Below, one piece after another: positions 43,133 to 51,345 of a DNA stretch of 64,000 nucleotides. The stretch is taken from assembly GCA_030849465.1 (NCBI GenBank), contig JARVLF010000018.1:62001-126000 (forward strand). The letters run 5' to 3'. Source of the DNA: Moesziomyces globuligerus (lineage: Eukaryota; Basidiomycota; Ustilaginomycetes; Ustilaginales; Ustilaginaceae). Both the position numbers and the translations under genes were made by a program. The notes below the pieces were generated by a model. It saw only the letters and a list, made by a program, of their open reading frames with translations. It was not told the origin of the DNA and ran no database searches. Each line of letters starts with the position of its first letter. Position 1 is the stretch's first letter.

Positions 43133-43841
43133 CTAGGACCGGTCGATGCGCTTTTGCTCGAAGCGGTGGGATGGCTTCCAGGCGTCGCCAACTCTGGCTT
43201 CCACCTCATCCGGCGTGAGTGGTCGCGGGAGGTTGGCGAAGGCGGCAGGAGGCAGCGGTGCCTTGCGTACACCGAGGTTGGAAGGCTCGACGAGCAAGTC
43301 CTCGCTGAAGCCGTACTCGGTCTTGGCTGCTTTGACAAGACGTTCGCGCAGCCGGTCCATCGCTGGACGCGAGTACGCGAGGTCTTCGTACACCGTCTGG
43401 TGCTGCAAGTGACTAAAGACGGCGAGCTCCGAGATTTCCTCCAAGTCTGCGTGATCCGCAATATTTGGGTCAGCTGGCATGTCCACTTGCCCGTGACAGG
43501 CATTCAGGTCAAACTCACTGTGTACGCCGTGTTTGAGCCCTCCTGTGCGGATGTAGTCGTCCACCGGCTTCCCTGTTTGGACCGGCGAGTCAAGATGGCG
43601 TCAGCCTCTGTAGGCTTCATCGTCGCAGGAGGTTGGAGCACTTACACGTGGCGCGGTCCTGCCACCTCGGATGGCGGAAGAGGTACTTGAGCGTAACTAC
43701 GGATTCCTTCTGATGCACCTCGTTGCGCGGATACATCTCCTTGGCAATCATCTGGAAGACGTGCAGCTGGTTGCGGTAACCCATAGCGCTCGCCAACCCC
43801 AGCATCAGCAGCATGGACAGAGCCAGCATGAGGACTCGCAT
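43133..43841 (-). CDS. predicted secreted protein, 211 residues (left edge of the effector-like cluster)
   Basis: Two exons on the minus strand, 43646-43841 and 43133-43572, are joined across a 73-nt intron (GTAAGT...CAG). The start MRVLMLALSMLLMLGLASA is a strong signal peptide. The mature protein is mostly helical and polar and has one cysteine (DLNACHGQ). It includes WKPVDDYIRTGGLKHGV across the splice junction, DHADLEEISELAVFSHLQHQ, and a Pro-rich segment (APLPPAAFANLPRPLTPDE) near the C-terminus. No known domain was recognised. It lacks the W-N motif of the neighbouring family. The stop codon lies only 30 bp from the convergent DUF2786 stop. The signal peptide and cluster setting suggest an extracellular, possibly host-directed protein; that is inference. 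Confidence 0.8.
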
Positions 43842-43912
43842 CTTGGACGTTGCAGCGCGGTCGCGTGGGGATCATTGCGGAACTCGGTCAGGTTCAGAGA
43901 GAAGCGAGACGG

Positions 43913-43920
43913 CTTTTATC
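43913..43920 (-). promoter_or_regulatory. TATA-like box of the 43.8-kb secreted-protein gene
   Basis: GATAAAAG on the minus strand, 79 nt before the start codon, at the spacing seen in other cluster genes. Confidence 0.45.
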
Positions 43921-44760
43921 ACAGGCTCTCGCCCGTGCCGCTGGAGCGGCGCTCCGTCCTTCCGTGGGGTCGTTATGCATCACGGCTGTGTCCAGGACAC
44001 GGACGCACCGGCGACCCACACTACGTTGGCTGCCCTCCCTCAACGCCTGACGCCTTATCGTGATAGCAGTTCAGCACGCATCCCACCGCCTCAGTCTCAT
44101 GTATAACCGGAGATAACTTTGTACGTGTACGGGGCCCGCTTTCGTCATCCGCTCTTCGTCATACCACCCACCGTGCAAGAAAGATCGCCGGGACGAGCGA
44201 CAAGCTTCGACAAGCCGAACCGATGCTCGGTGTAGTCATTCACCTCGCTCTGGACAGGATCCCACCCGTGGTACGTGGAAGCGGATCCGGTCGAGTCGTA
44301 TCGACGCATCGACTTCCCCACATACCTGGGGTCGAGCTTCCGCCGTCATGGCCGTGATCCCCGGGCGTTCTTCTGGCGCGAACGATTGCAGCTCGGAGAT
44401 CCATGACCAAGATTGTAGCACGATGATTCGGGCCGCACAAGGGATTTTTCCCTTCATGCTTCATCTCAAAGCCACACCTCCCCTTTGTGTGGCAACGGCG
44501 GGGCCGGCGCCTTCGGCGGGACACTGTTGACAAGATCGTCTTCACGTGTCCAATCGTGCACAACGTGGAATTGCGCCTCTCAATAGCATAGCATCGCCCA
44601 GATTGACAGCAACTCAAGCACCATCGGGACGCACTTTGATGAAACAGCAAAACGAAAGCGTTGCACAAGAGCTGTCGCTACGGACCGCCATTTGTCCCAC
44701 GTAATGCGACTCTCACAGCTCGAGACTGGCCAGGGTGGCCGATGGCCGTCTACCGAAGTT
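43921..44760. other. cluster spacer, no gene seen
   Basis: A minus-strand frame at 44240-44668 lacks a signal peptide and family resemblance. A CCCACCGT element occurs at 44167-44174. I see no other structure. Confidence 0.4.
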
Positions 44761-45217
44761 TCAGCCGTACATACGGAGGTACTCGTTCCAGTGCGAGCCC
44801 GAGACAGACAAGCCTCGCTCTGTTCGGTCAGATCATGCAAGTACGTGTTCTGTGTAAGCGCTCCAAGGGCCGCGTGATGTGCTCCCGTTCGTCAAGCAGG
44901 TCCAAACTCACCGTAACGAGGCATAGCATGCTGCCTCCAGAAGGCCTTGGCCAACTGGTGCTTGCTCTCGGCTGCAGGTACGCGATCAGTCACCGCCAAG
45001 AGAGCGTTAGCCTACGGTAGAATCAAGCAGAGAAGTTACGAGAGGGAAGAGACCTACGAAGCATGGAGATGAAGGAGTTGTAGGCCATGTTGGGTCCGTC
45101 GCCGCTTCGCGTCGCAGGACCGATCAGCTCCAGTGTCGCAGAAAGCTCGTTGGCCACGACACACTGTGCCATCAGCAGCGCAGCTGCGGCAAAAGAAGCA
45201 GTCTTGAAGAATCGCAT
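44761..45217 (-). CDS. small secreted protein, W-N motif family, member A
   Basis: Three exons on the minus strand (45058-45217, 44912-44971, 44761-44819) give 92 residues. Both introns are phase 1 (GTAGGT...CAG, GTGAGT...CAG). The start MRFFKTASFAAAALLMAQC is a signal peptide, and the mature part has no cysteine. The 60-nt middle exon carries AKAFWRQHAMPR and the last exon carries GLSVSGSHWNEYLRMYG. These match member B position for position (AKAFWENHAVPR; GLDVKGKHWNEYF), which is the strongest support for the exon model, since the unspliced frame stops early. It is head to head with B. The function is unknown; small cysteine-free secreted proteins in a smut cluster are effector candidates. 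Confidence 0.82.
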
Positions 45218-46007
45218 ACTGGAATCAGAAGGCGCTTAAGGGGTGACTGGTGAATGAGAGTCGATCTTTGTCTACGGGAAAGGTGGTCCGCTACTTATAC
45301 CTTCGTCTTGGCCTCCTTGCTATGCGGTTCTGGCCAAGATCGCGAGCTCCCATGCAAAAATTGTGCCTTCCTCAGAGTCGGATCGCCGCCGACGTGGCGA
45401 CTCTTCGGCCGGTTGCGAAGGCTTTTCTGTTCAGCATGATGACAGCCCACAGGTGAAATGGGGGCTCCGTCCAAATTGAGCGACCTTTGCGTGACATCGC
45501 AACGTATTGGCACGGCATCGTATCAAAATGCGGCGACAGCCTGGCTCGTTGAGTAGGAGGGACATCCCATGGTGCAACCGACAATGGCTCGAGGTAATAG
45601 CGTCAGCTACAATGGTTGCAGTGGGATGGTTGTTTACATCGAGCTCTGGTGGGTTTCATAACATACGAGATCGCATAGCCACCCACCGTCAATGGTCTGT
45701 TGTTACGGTGGGAGCAATTGCATCATTTGTTTTGCCCTCTGAGCTGCTCAGTCGTGGCATAAGAACAGCTCATTTCCCACCACGGTGGGGACACTCGCTT
45801 CGAGCGTGCCCTTCCACCTTCCCATTGTTCGATGCATCACATGCAAGGTCTGCTGAAACGAACAGGTGAGCTTCGCCTCGACGGCTTCAAAGGGTTAAAT
45901 AGCGTCGCAGATTGACCCTTCTTTCTCAAAGCAAAAGCAACACAAAGCAAGAACAATCTTCCGCCTACTACCGCTCCCTTTCATGGCCCTACATCTTGCT
46001 CGCAAAC
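45218..46007. promoter_or_regulatory. shared divergent promoter of members A and B
   Basis: 790 bp between two head-to-head paralogues. TATA-like boxes flank the region: TATAAG on the minus strand at 45294-45299 (82 nt before A) and TTAAATA at 45895-45901 (113 nt before B). Between them are two inverted repeats of a CCCACC/GGTGGG element: CCCACCGT at 45682-45689 with ACGGTGGG at 45705-45712, and CCCACC-AC-GGTGGG at 45776-45789. These are candidate binding sites for a shared regulator. Confidence 0.5.
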
Positions 46008-46452
46008 ATGCAGTTTCTCAAGCCCCTTATCGTTTTGGCTGCCGTGATGGTTTGCTACGTTCACGCAACTATCCTGGACGCAGAGAAGGTGCTTCTGGAA
46101 GCCCACACCTCGGGTGCTTCTGAACTGAAGGAGCTCAAGGCGGCGTTCGTCAGGTCCGTCGGTAAGTAGATGCCTGTGATTTTAACCTAGACAGGGGTCG
46201 CCGAGGCCAATGATCTAAACAATGCCTTTCTCTCGACCTTCCTTGAACTGCAGACCGCATGTACAGGCCAAACGCCAAGGCCTTCTGGGAAAACCACGCG
46301 GTGCCTCGAGCGGGTAAGTCCATTACAGCCGAAAGTTACTCGGAATGTAGTTTGACATGGGCCTGACCAACTTGTATGTTACGAATGCAGCCGCAGGCCT
46401 AGACGTCAAAGGCAAGCACTGGAACGAGTACTTCAGCCAGCCCAGGTTCTAG
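46008..46452 (+). CDS. small secreted protein, W-N motif family, member B
   Basis: Three exons (46008-46161, 46254-46313, 46391-46452) give 91 residues. Introns are phase 1 with GTAAGT donors and CAG acceptors. Residues 1-20 (MQFLKPLIVLAAVMVCYVHA) form a signal peptide. The mature N-terminal exon is a charged helix (LDAEKVLLEAHTSGASELKE). The middle exon, again exactly 60 nt, encodes RMYRPNAKAFWENHAVPR, and the final exon encodes GLDVKGKHWNEYFSQPRF. There is no cysteine after the signal peptide. The pairing with A in sequence, intron phase and exon length shows recent common origin. Without splicing the frame ends at residue 53, so an automated single-exon call would miss the conserved half. 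Confidence 0.83.
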
Positions 46453-46891
46453 TACTGTTCGTCAGTCGAGCTCCTCGTTTGTGGTAGCATAGCTCTCGCG
46501 ATCCGTCGTAGCCCTGAACCGCAAACGTCACGCGATCAGGCTGCACATTGCTGCAGCCATGCCGCCTCATCATCCACTCATCTCCCGGCTCTCGTCGATA
46601 CCTCTTGTTGCAGATCACATGCACGTACGCGATGCACACAAATGAAAGACGAGATTTGTGCGAGGCAATGGCAAAGGCAGTCGTGAAAGTGGGTCATCAG
46701 CGTGACAAGTGCATACTTTTCAACTCCCGTGCAGAGTCGACGAAGCACCAAGTCGACAAGTCGCCACCGTATACACGGTGCTTCGAAGTCCGATGTGTGA
46801 GAAAGAACAGGGCGTATAAGATGGATGAGCTGGGCAGATCTCCTTTGCCGATCGCCGTCATTTCAACATCTTTCGAAGGTCGGCGGCCAAG
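46453..46891. promoter_or_regulatory. promoter of member C
   Basis: The 439-bp gap contains TATAAG at 46815-46820, 77 nt before the start codon. An inverted repeat lies 35 bp upstream of it: CGAAGCACC at 46741-46749 pairs with GGTGCTTCG at 46777-46785, and CACCGT at 46765-46770 pairs with ACGGTG at 46775-46780. Confidence 0.5.
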
Positions 46892-47440
46892 ATGCGAATC
46901 AGACAGTACTTCTACTTCCTTTGCCTGGCAGTGGCGGCTGCTCCTATCGAGGCGTATTTGATCGCACAGACAATTGTGATTTGGAGGCAAGGGAAGCCAG
47001 TAGCACAGGCCATCGAGGAGCTGAAGCAGCACGTTGTGACCGCCATGCAAGGCAGGCCCGGTAGGTGCTCGATCATGTGACTGTCGTACTTCACCCTGGA
47101 CCGCTAAACCGATCCGACTCTCTCTACGTCTGTCGCCGAGAGCAGACCTACACGCCCCCCACGTGGATTCATTCCACCAGTTCTTCTCCGACATGCGTTT
47201 GATCGGCCGCATGAGTAAGTCGAGCTCGAGTCCTGGGCAAAGAATCCGGAGTGCTGACTTTCACCGTGCTCGCTCCATGCGCGAATATGAACAGCGGGAG
47301 ACAGGGCACAGTACCCCATCGAAGGACGCGATTGGAACACTTGGTACGCGGGCGAGCTCAGACGAATCCGCGCCGATTGGCTGGCCCATCAACGCTCGGT
47401 GGAGGAGACGCACGCCGCTGCAGGAGAGCTCCCTCACTAG
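46892..47440 (+). CDS. small secreted protein, W-N motif family, member C
   Basis: Three exons (46892-47060, 47146-47214, 47295-47440) give 127 residues. Both introns are phase 1 (GTAGGT...CAG and GTAAGT...CAG). MRIRQYFYFLCLAVAAAPIEA is a signal peptide. The mature start YLIAQTIVIWRQGKPVAQAI resembles member E (VVLWRPGDDVPEAI). The 69-nt middle exon has APHVDSFHQFFSDM, and the last exon has GRDWNTWYAGELRR followed by a charged C-terminal helix of about 30 residues. There is no cysteine in the mature part. Frame and motif recover only after splicing; an alternative acceptor 4 nt upstream gives a stop. The function is unknown. It is probably secreted and paired with E by descent. Confidence 0.8.
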
Positions 47441-48724
47441 CCGCGCGTGGGCGCTGGGCCTAGCAGCTGCCAATTAGCGCGATGACGCGCTGTGCAAGAA
47501 AGCTAGCACCTAGCCACGGCAAATGTGCCGCTCCACGACCTTTATCATCCTGGACGTTGCTTCCGCTAAAGCTGTCAAGTGACTTGTTCGGGTGTTGCCC
47601 TTCGCTTACACCCGGCAGAAAATAAATCACTTCGTTTTTCATACGAGACTCGTCTTTCTTGCCTTACATTCGCTGTGATCACAGTTTACTCAGAAGCCTG
47701 TGAAAGGTGAGCTCTTGGAGATCTGTGAGCAGGGTCTCCAGGCGATGCCGTGCGTTCAGTCCACGTGCAAGTATCTTGATCGCGATGCAGCCAGTTGAGG
47801 ACGGGCTTCGCCGTTTTCCCACCCCACATGGTCGCTCACACTGTGCGAATAAGTTAATGCGCTAAGTACCCTTGCGCGGTGACTTCATCTAGAGCAGACT
47901 AGGACATGAAAGGCTCGAATACACGAGCGCCCTTCTCCAAATCCCACCACCAGTTGATACAGTACTTCAGAGGGTTCATTGCCGAATTAATTACCTTTCG
48001 ATCGGAGCGTTGTCCTCGCTAACCGCCGTCAGAGGCCCGGCTGGTCCGGCCAGAGCGCATAAGTTCGGGTGCCTGCAATGCCGAATCTCCGCTTACTCGG
48101 CATGTTCAGCGACACAGTCTCGAATCTTTTCAGCCTCGAAACCTCGAAGCCTTTGATGCAGAAAGATCCTCTTCGACCTACATCTTGTACGAATCGTTGT
48201 GTAGGCACGATCGATAGTCGTGCAGGTCACCAGATCCAGCAGTGCTGCTCGCGGAACACATTACGGCATTGGAATGCAGACTGTATGTGATCACCTCACA
48301 TGGCCGTCTTGCATTGTGGCACTGTCGGACTTCGCAAAGCCTATCGTGTTTCGGGGGTGGACGGTGCCGAAAGAAGCTCAGAAGTCATGTGAGGACAATG
48401 CCCTCTGAAGCTCCGCGTTGAGCGCCTCATTTGGCGTTGAGCAACTCCCGATGAGCTATCCGTCATTGACGAATGCCTGCATGCGCCACGTCTGACTGAA
48501 GGTCACGACGGAGCTCATCTGGAACCGCGCGCATTCTCGGATGAATGAGCGAGCCTGGGAAACGAAGAATGGCACAAGCGTCGGTTGAGTCATGCGATGG
48601 CTAGACACACACCACGGAGCCACGCTTGCCACTCATACTGAGCGCGTAGAATATAAAGATAAACTCGATCACGGAAGGCGATCTTGTCCACTCTCCCATC
48701 GTCTTTTTGCTACTTTTCTCTAAC
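47441..48724. other. 1.3 kb cluster spacer with possible relic
   Basis: No complete gene is seen. Two short plus-strand frames end in W-N contexts (HWNADCM near 48268; ELIWNRAHSRM near 48520) without a signal peptide or good exon structure, so they could be decayed family members or chance. The promoter of the large repeat protein lies at the right end, with TATAAAG at 48652-48658, 73 nt before its start. Confidence 0.35.
48652..48658 (+). promoter_or_regulatory. TATA box of the repeat-containing secreted protein gene
   Basis: TATAAAG, 73 nt before the chosen start codon. Confidence 0.6.
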
Positions 48725-50341
48725 ATGTGGTTACTGCTCAGGATGAGACTATCGAGTGCTCTCCTCGCACTTTGTCTCATTGGTGCCGGCTCAGCTCGGC
48801 CTGCCGGTGGAGGGTGGAGCCTCGAGGACGTAATAGGTGAACGACTTGCCGGCGGAAAGCCTACGTGGCATGAAGATGCATGGCACATGTTCCCTGGCGA
48901 ATCCAGCGCCCTAGGCGGTACCGTAGGCGTCGGTGATGGCTCTCTGCAACATATTTCTCATCCCTTCAAATCTCCCCAGCACCAAACTGCTACCTCCTTC
49001 CACTTTCCTGCCTGGAGCGATCATGCTGCCTCGCCTGTCGACTGGCAGCATCACCCGAGCACGTCATCACCTCTCATTACCCCTCAAGCGCACGACTGGA
49101 ATATGCAGCCCCACGATGGATCTGACAGCAGCGCTGAGCGCAGGCTTCCGCCGCCTGAGACTGCTGACTCTTTTCAATATCCCGCCTGGAAAGACCATAC
49201 TTCTTCGCCTGTCGACTGGCAGCATCACCCTACAACATCGCCCCTCATGGCCCATCAAGCGCCCGATTGGAATACGCAGCCCCACCATGGGTCTGACAGC
49301 AGCGCTGAGCGCAGGCTGCCGCCGCCTGAGAGTGCTGCCTCTTTCCAATATCCTGCCTGGAGCGATCATACTTCTTCGCTTGTCGACTGGCAGCATCCCC
49401 CCAGCACGACATCGCCTCCCATGGCCCATCAAGCGCCCGACTCGAATGTTCAGCCCCACGACGGGTCTGACAGCAGCGCTGAGCCCAGGCTGGCGCCGTC
49501 TGAGGCAGCCACAGAAGCAGAGTCTGGACAGCTTTCGAGCTTGGCGGGTACACTGGCTCAGCTCGATGGGCTCTACGAGCCTAGAAATGCGGTTCAGGCC
49601 CTGCTAAGAAGTATGAAGATGGACAGTGTCGCAGAGTGGAATCTGTGGGTCGCGCGTATGCGAGCGACGTTGGGCGATCCTCAGCTGCGATTCATCCCTA
49701 CAGATCTCTTCGCACATGGCAAAAATCGAGTCTTGATCGCTGAGGATGGCCACCCTCTCGAGGGCGAGTGGCCTGAACTGACGCCGGCACAGCGCCGCGC
49801 GCGCCGCAAGACCCTCAACATCCCCCTTCCCAGCAAGCCCGTCAAGCCCGAGGAAGATCTTGCGCATCTGTCGGCGGATGACAGGACGTTTGTCTACTTC
49901 AACAGCAAAGCCAACGCGGCCTTCATCAACCGGCAGTACTTCCTCAACCACGGGCTGTTTTTGCCTATTCGGACCGAGGAGCTCAAGCGCCATGTTCTGA
50001 ACAGGATGTACGCGGTTCGAAGGAACAAGGTGATCTTGCCACCAGTGACTCCTGATGGCCTTCCTGTCGTCGTCGTCCGTCACTACGGCAAATTCTCTTA
50101 TCCTTCCGAGCACGTCAAGGCTCTCACCGGTGTCACCGAGCCCATGAGTCTGCTGTCGCTCTGGTCTCCTGTCTTGTTCGACGGTCACAGATATACTTCT
50201 GTGTTTTATGGGATCGTCAACATCGATGGAACGCACAACCGCGAGGTCTTCGCTCATCTCACTACACTGGCAAGGCAGAGACCACACGATACCTTCGCTG
50301 CCCTCTACGCTGTACCAGAAGTTGCAAACAGCCTTCACTGA
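48725..50341 (+). CDS. large secreted protein with three tandem repeats and a W-N-L-W segment (member D)
   Basis: An intronless frame of 538 residues. Start MWLLLRMRLSSALLALCLIG is a signal peptide; M7 (48743) is also possible. Residues about 91-262 are three tandem repeats of 57-58 residues, each opening S-F-x-[FY]-P-A-W-x-D-H and ending DGSDSSAE-x-R. The first two end in SAERRLPPPE, the third in SAEPRLAPSE. Residues about 291-315 (VQALLRSMKMDSVAEWNLWVARMR) resemble the F-F-x-x-M...W-N-x-W arrangement of members C and E. The last 150 residues are a compact conserved-looking domain (YFNSKANAAFINRQYFLNHG, RMYAVRRNKVILPP, LPVVVVRHYGKFSYPSEHV, YTSVFYGIVNIDGTH). There is no cysteine in the mature protein. 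I did not recognise a named family; it resembles smut-specific secreted effector candidates in general. Confidence 0.85.
   Translation: MWLLLRMRLSSALLALCLIGAGSARPAGGGWSLEDVIGERLAGGKPTWHEDAWHMFPGESSALGGTVGVGDGSLQHISHPFKSPQHQTATSFHFPAWSDHAASPVDWQHHPSTSSPLITPQAHDWNMQPHDGSDSSAERRLPPPETADSFQYPAWKDHTSSPVDWQHHPTTSPLMAHQAPDWNTQPHHGSDSSAERRLPPPESAASFQYPAWSDHTSSLVDWQHPPSTTSPPMAHQAPDSNVQPHDGSDSSAEPRLAPSEAATEAESGQLSSLAGTLAQLDGLYEPRNAVQALLRSMKMDSVAEWNLWVARMRATLGDPQLRFIPTDLFAHGKNRVLIAEDGHPLEGEWPELTPAQRRARRKTLNIPLPSKPVKPEEDLAHLSADDRTFVYFNSKANAAFINRQYFLNHGLFLPIRTEELKRHVLNRMYAVRRNKVILPPVTPDGLPVVVVRHYGKFSYPSEHVKALTGVTEPMSLLSLWSPVLFDGHRYTSVFYGIVNIDGTHNREVFAHLTTLARQRPHDTFAALYAVPEVANSLH
48995..49513 (+). repeat. 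three tandem coding repeats of about 172 bp
   Basis: In-frame repeats within the large secreted protein, starting at residues 91, 149 and 206. The last copy has lost the Arg-Arg pair and the second Trp of the D-W-N segment. Confidence 0.88.
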
Positions 50342-50731
50342 GCTGTAGATGCACGTTCCTCGTGCTCCACGCTGGCGAGACACCATTCACTTCACAAGAC
50401 GAGATAAGATTCGATTCATGATGTTTTGATCAGCTGTGTCGGTTGCAATCCGTCATGAATGTAAACCTGCGGTCTTCAAAAGTTTCTAAGCAGCATGCCG
50501 GGAAGGAGCTCGTGAAACTTTGATCTCAGCGAAGGAGCGGTCCGTTCTGTATGGGCACGAAACGAGCGGGGATGCGGATGTGCTTGGACTTGTTTGGACC
50601 GTTTGTGTTTGCGTCATTCCGCGTCATTCCGCGTGCTGGATCTTCAGCGACGAAGAAGCTTTCGTTCAAGTCGATGTTGGCAAGAGATGAAAGGTGTGCA
50701 TGCTTCATGAGAGCGATTTGCGCCGAAGGTC
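50342..50731. other. spacer with 10-bp direct repeat
   Basis: No gene is seen. A perfect 10-bp direct repeat (GCGTCATTCC twice) lies near 50610-50630, between the stop codons of two convergent genes. Confidence 0.45.
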
Positions 50732-51345
50732 CTACGTCTGCCGAGACCTTCGAGCATCGCTGGTGGGGTCCCGCATACGGATCGGGCGACCGGGAAAGCG
50801 ACTTTGTCGGGTAGTGACGCGGTCGTAGCTCTGGGGCCGCGAAGCCCACGGCGCGCCCGCACGAGCGTAGACAGCCACAACGCGGCGGCGGTACGCATCG
50901 AACCAATCGTTCCAATCGCTTCCGCGGATAACAGTCCTCAAACCTGAGACGCAAGGGTGTGAGTGTACGGCGCAACGAGACGCAAGCTGAAACAAGGGGA
51001 CCCCAACGTACGGACGCCGCCATGATGCTCCATGGCGTTGAAGAATACCGCCGGCGCGTCCCTAGGTGGGGCAGCCACGTCTGTCACCACACGAAAGGAT
51101 TACGACCTCACCCGTCAACGTCAGCAAAGCCATGAGGACGTTGTGTCAAGGGAATACTTACTGGCTGGATCACGTTCCACACCCTCCAGAAGCATCTGGG
51201 ACAGTCGATAGATTGCTTCGGGCACGTCGTCCCCCGGCCGCCAAAGTACTACTTGGTGCGGAAGCGAGTAGGTGTGCACCATCTGAGCCAGGCTCAGCAC
51301 CAGCATGGCGAGCGCGAGGACGCTCGACGGCTTGAAGATCGTCAT
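50732..51345 (-). CDS. small secreted protein, W-N motif family, member E
   Basis: Three exons on the minus strand (51162-51345, 51012-51080, 50732-50943) give 154 residues. Both introns are phase 1 (GTAAGT...CAG and GTACGT...CAG). MTIFKPSSVLALAMLVLSLA plus QMVHT forms the signal peptide. The mature start has VVLWRPGDDVPEAIYRLSQM, the 69-nt middle exon has APPRDAPAVFFNAM, and the last exon has RGSDWNDWFDAYRRR followed by an Arg-rich tail of about 55 residues. Each block aligns without gaps to member C. There is no cysteine in the mature part. An alternative acceptor 14-18 nt further into exon 2 (CCTAG) is also in frame, so the exon 2 start is slightly uncertain. Confidence 0.8.

Noticed and set aside
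44240..44668. 142-residue minus-strand frame between two secreted-protein genes
   Set aside because: It is Cys/Arg-rich without a signal peptide or known motif, and unlike its cysteine-free neighbours.
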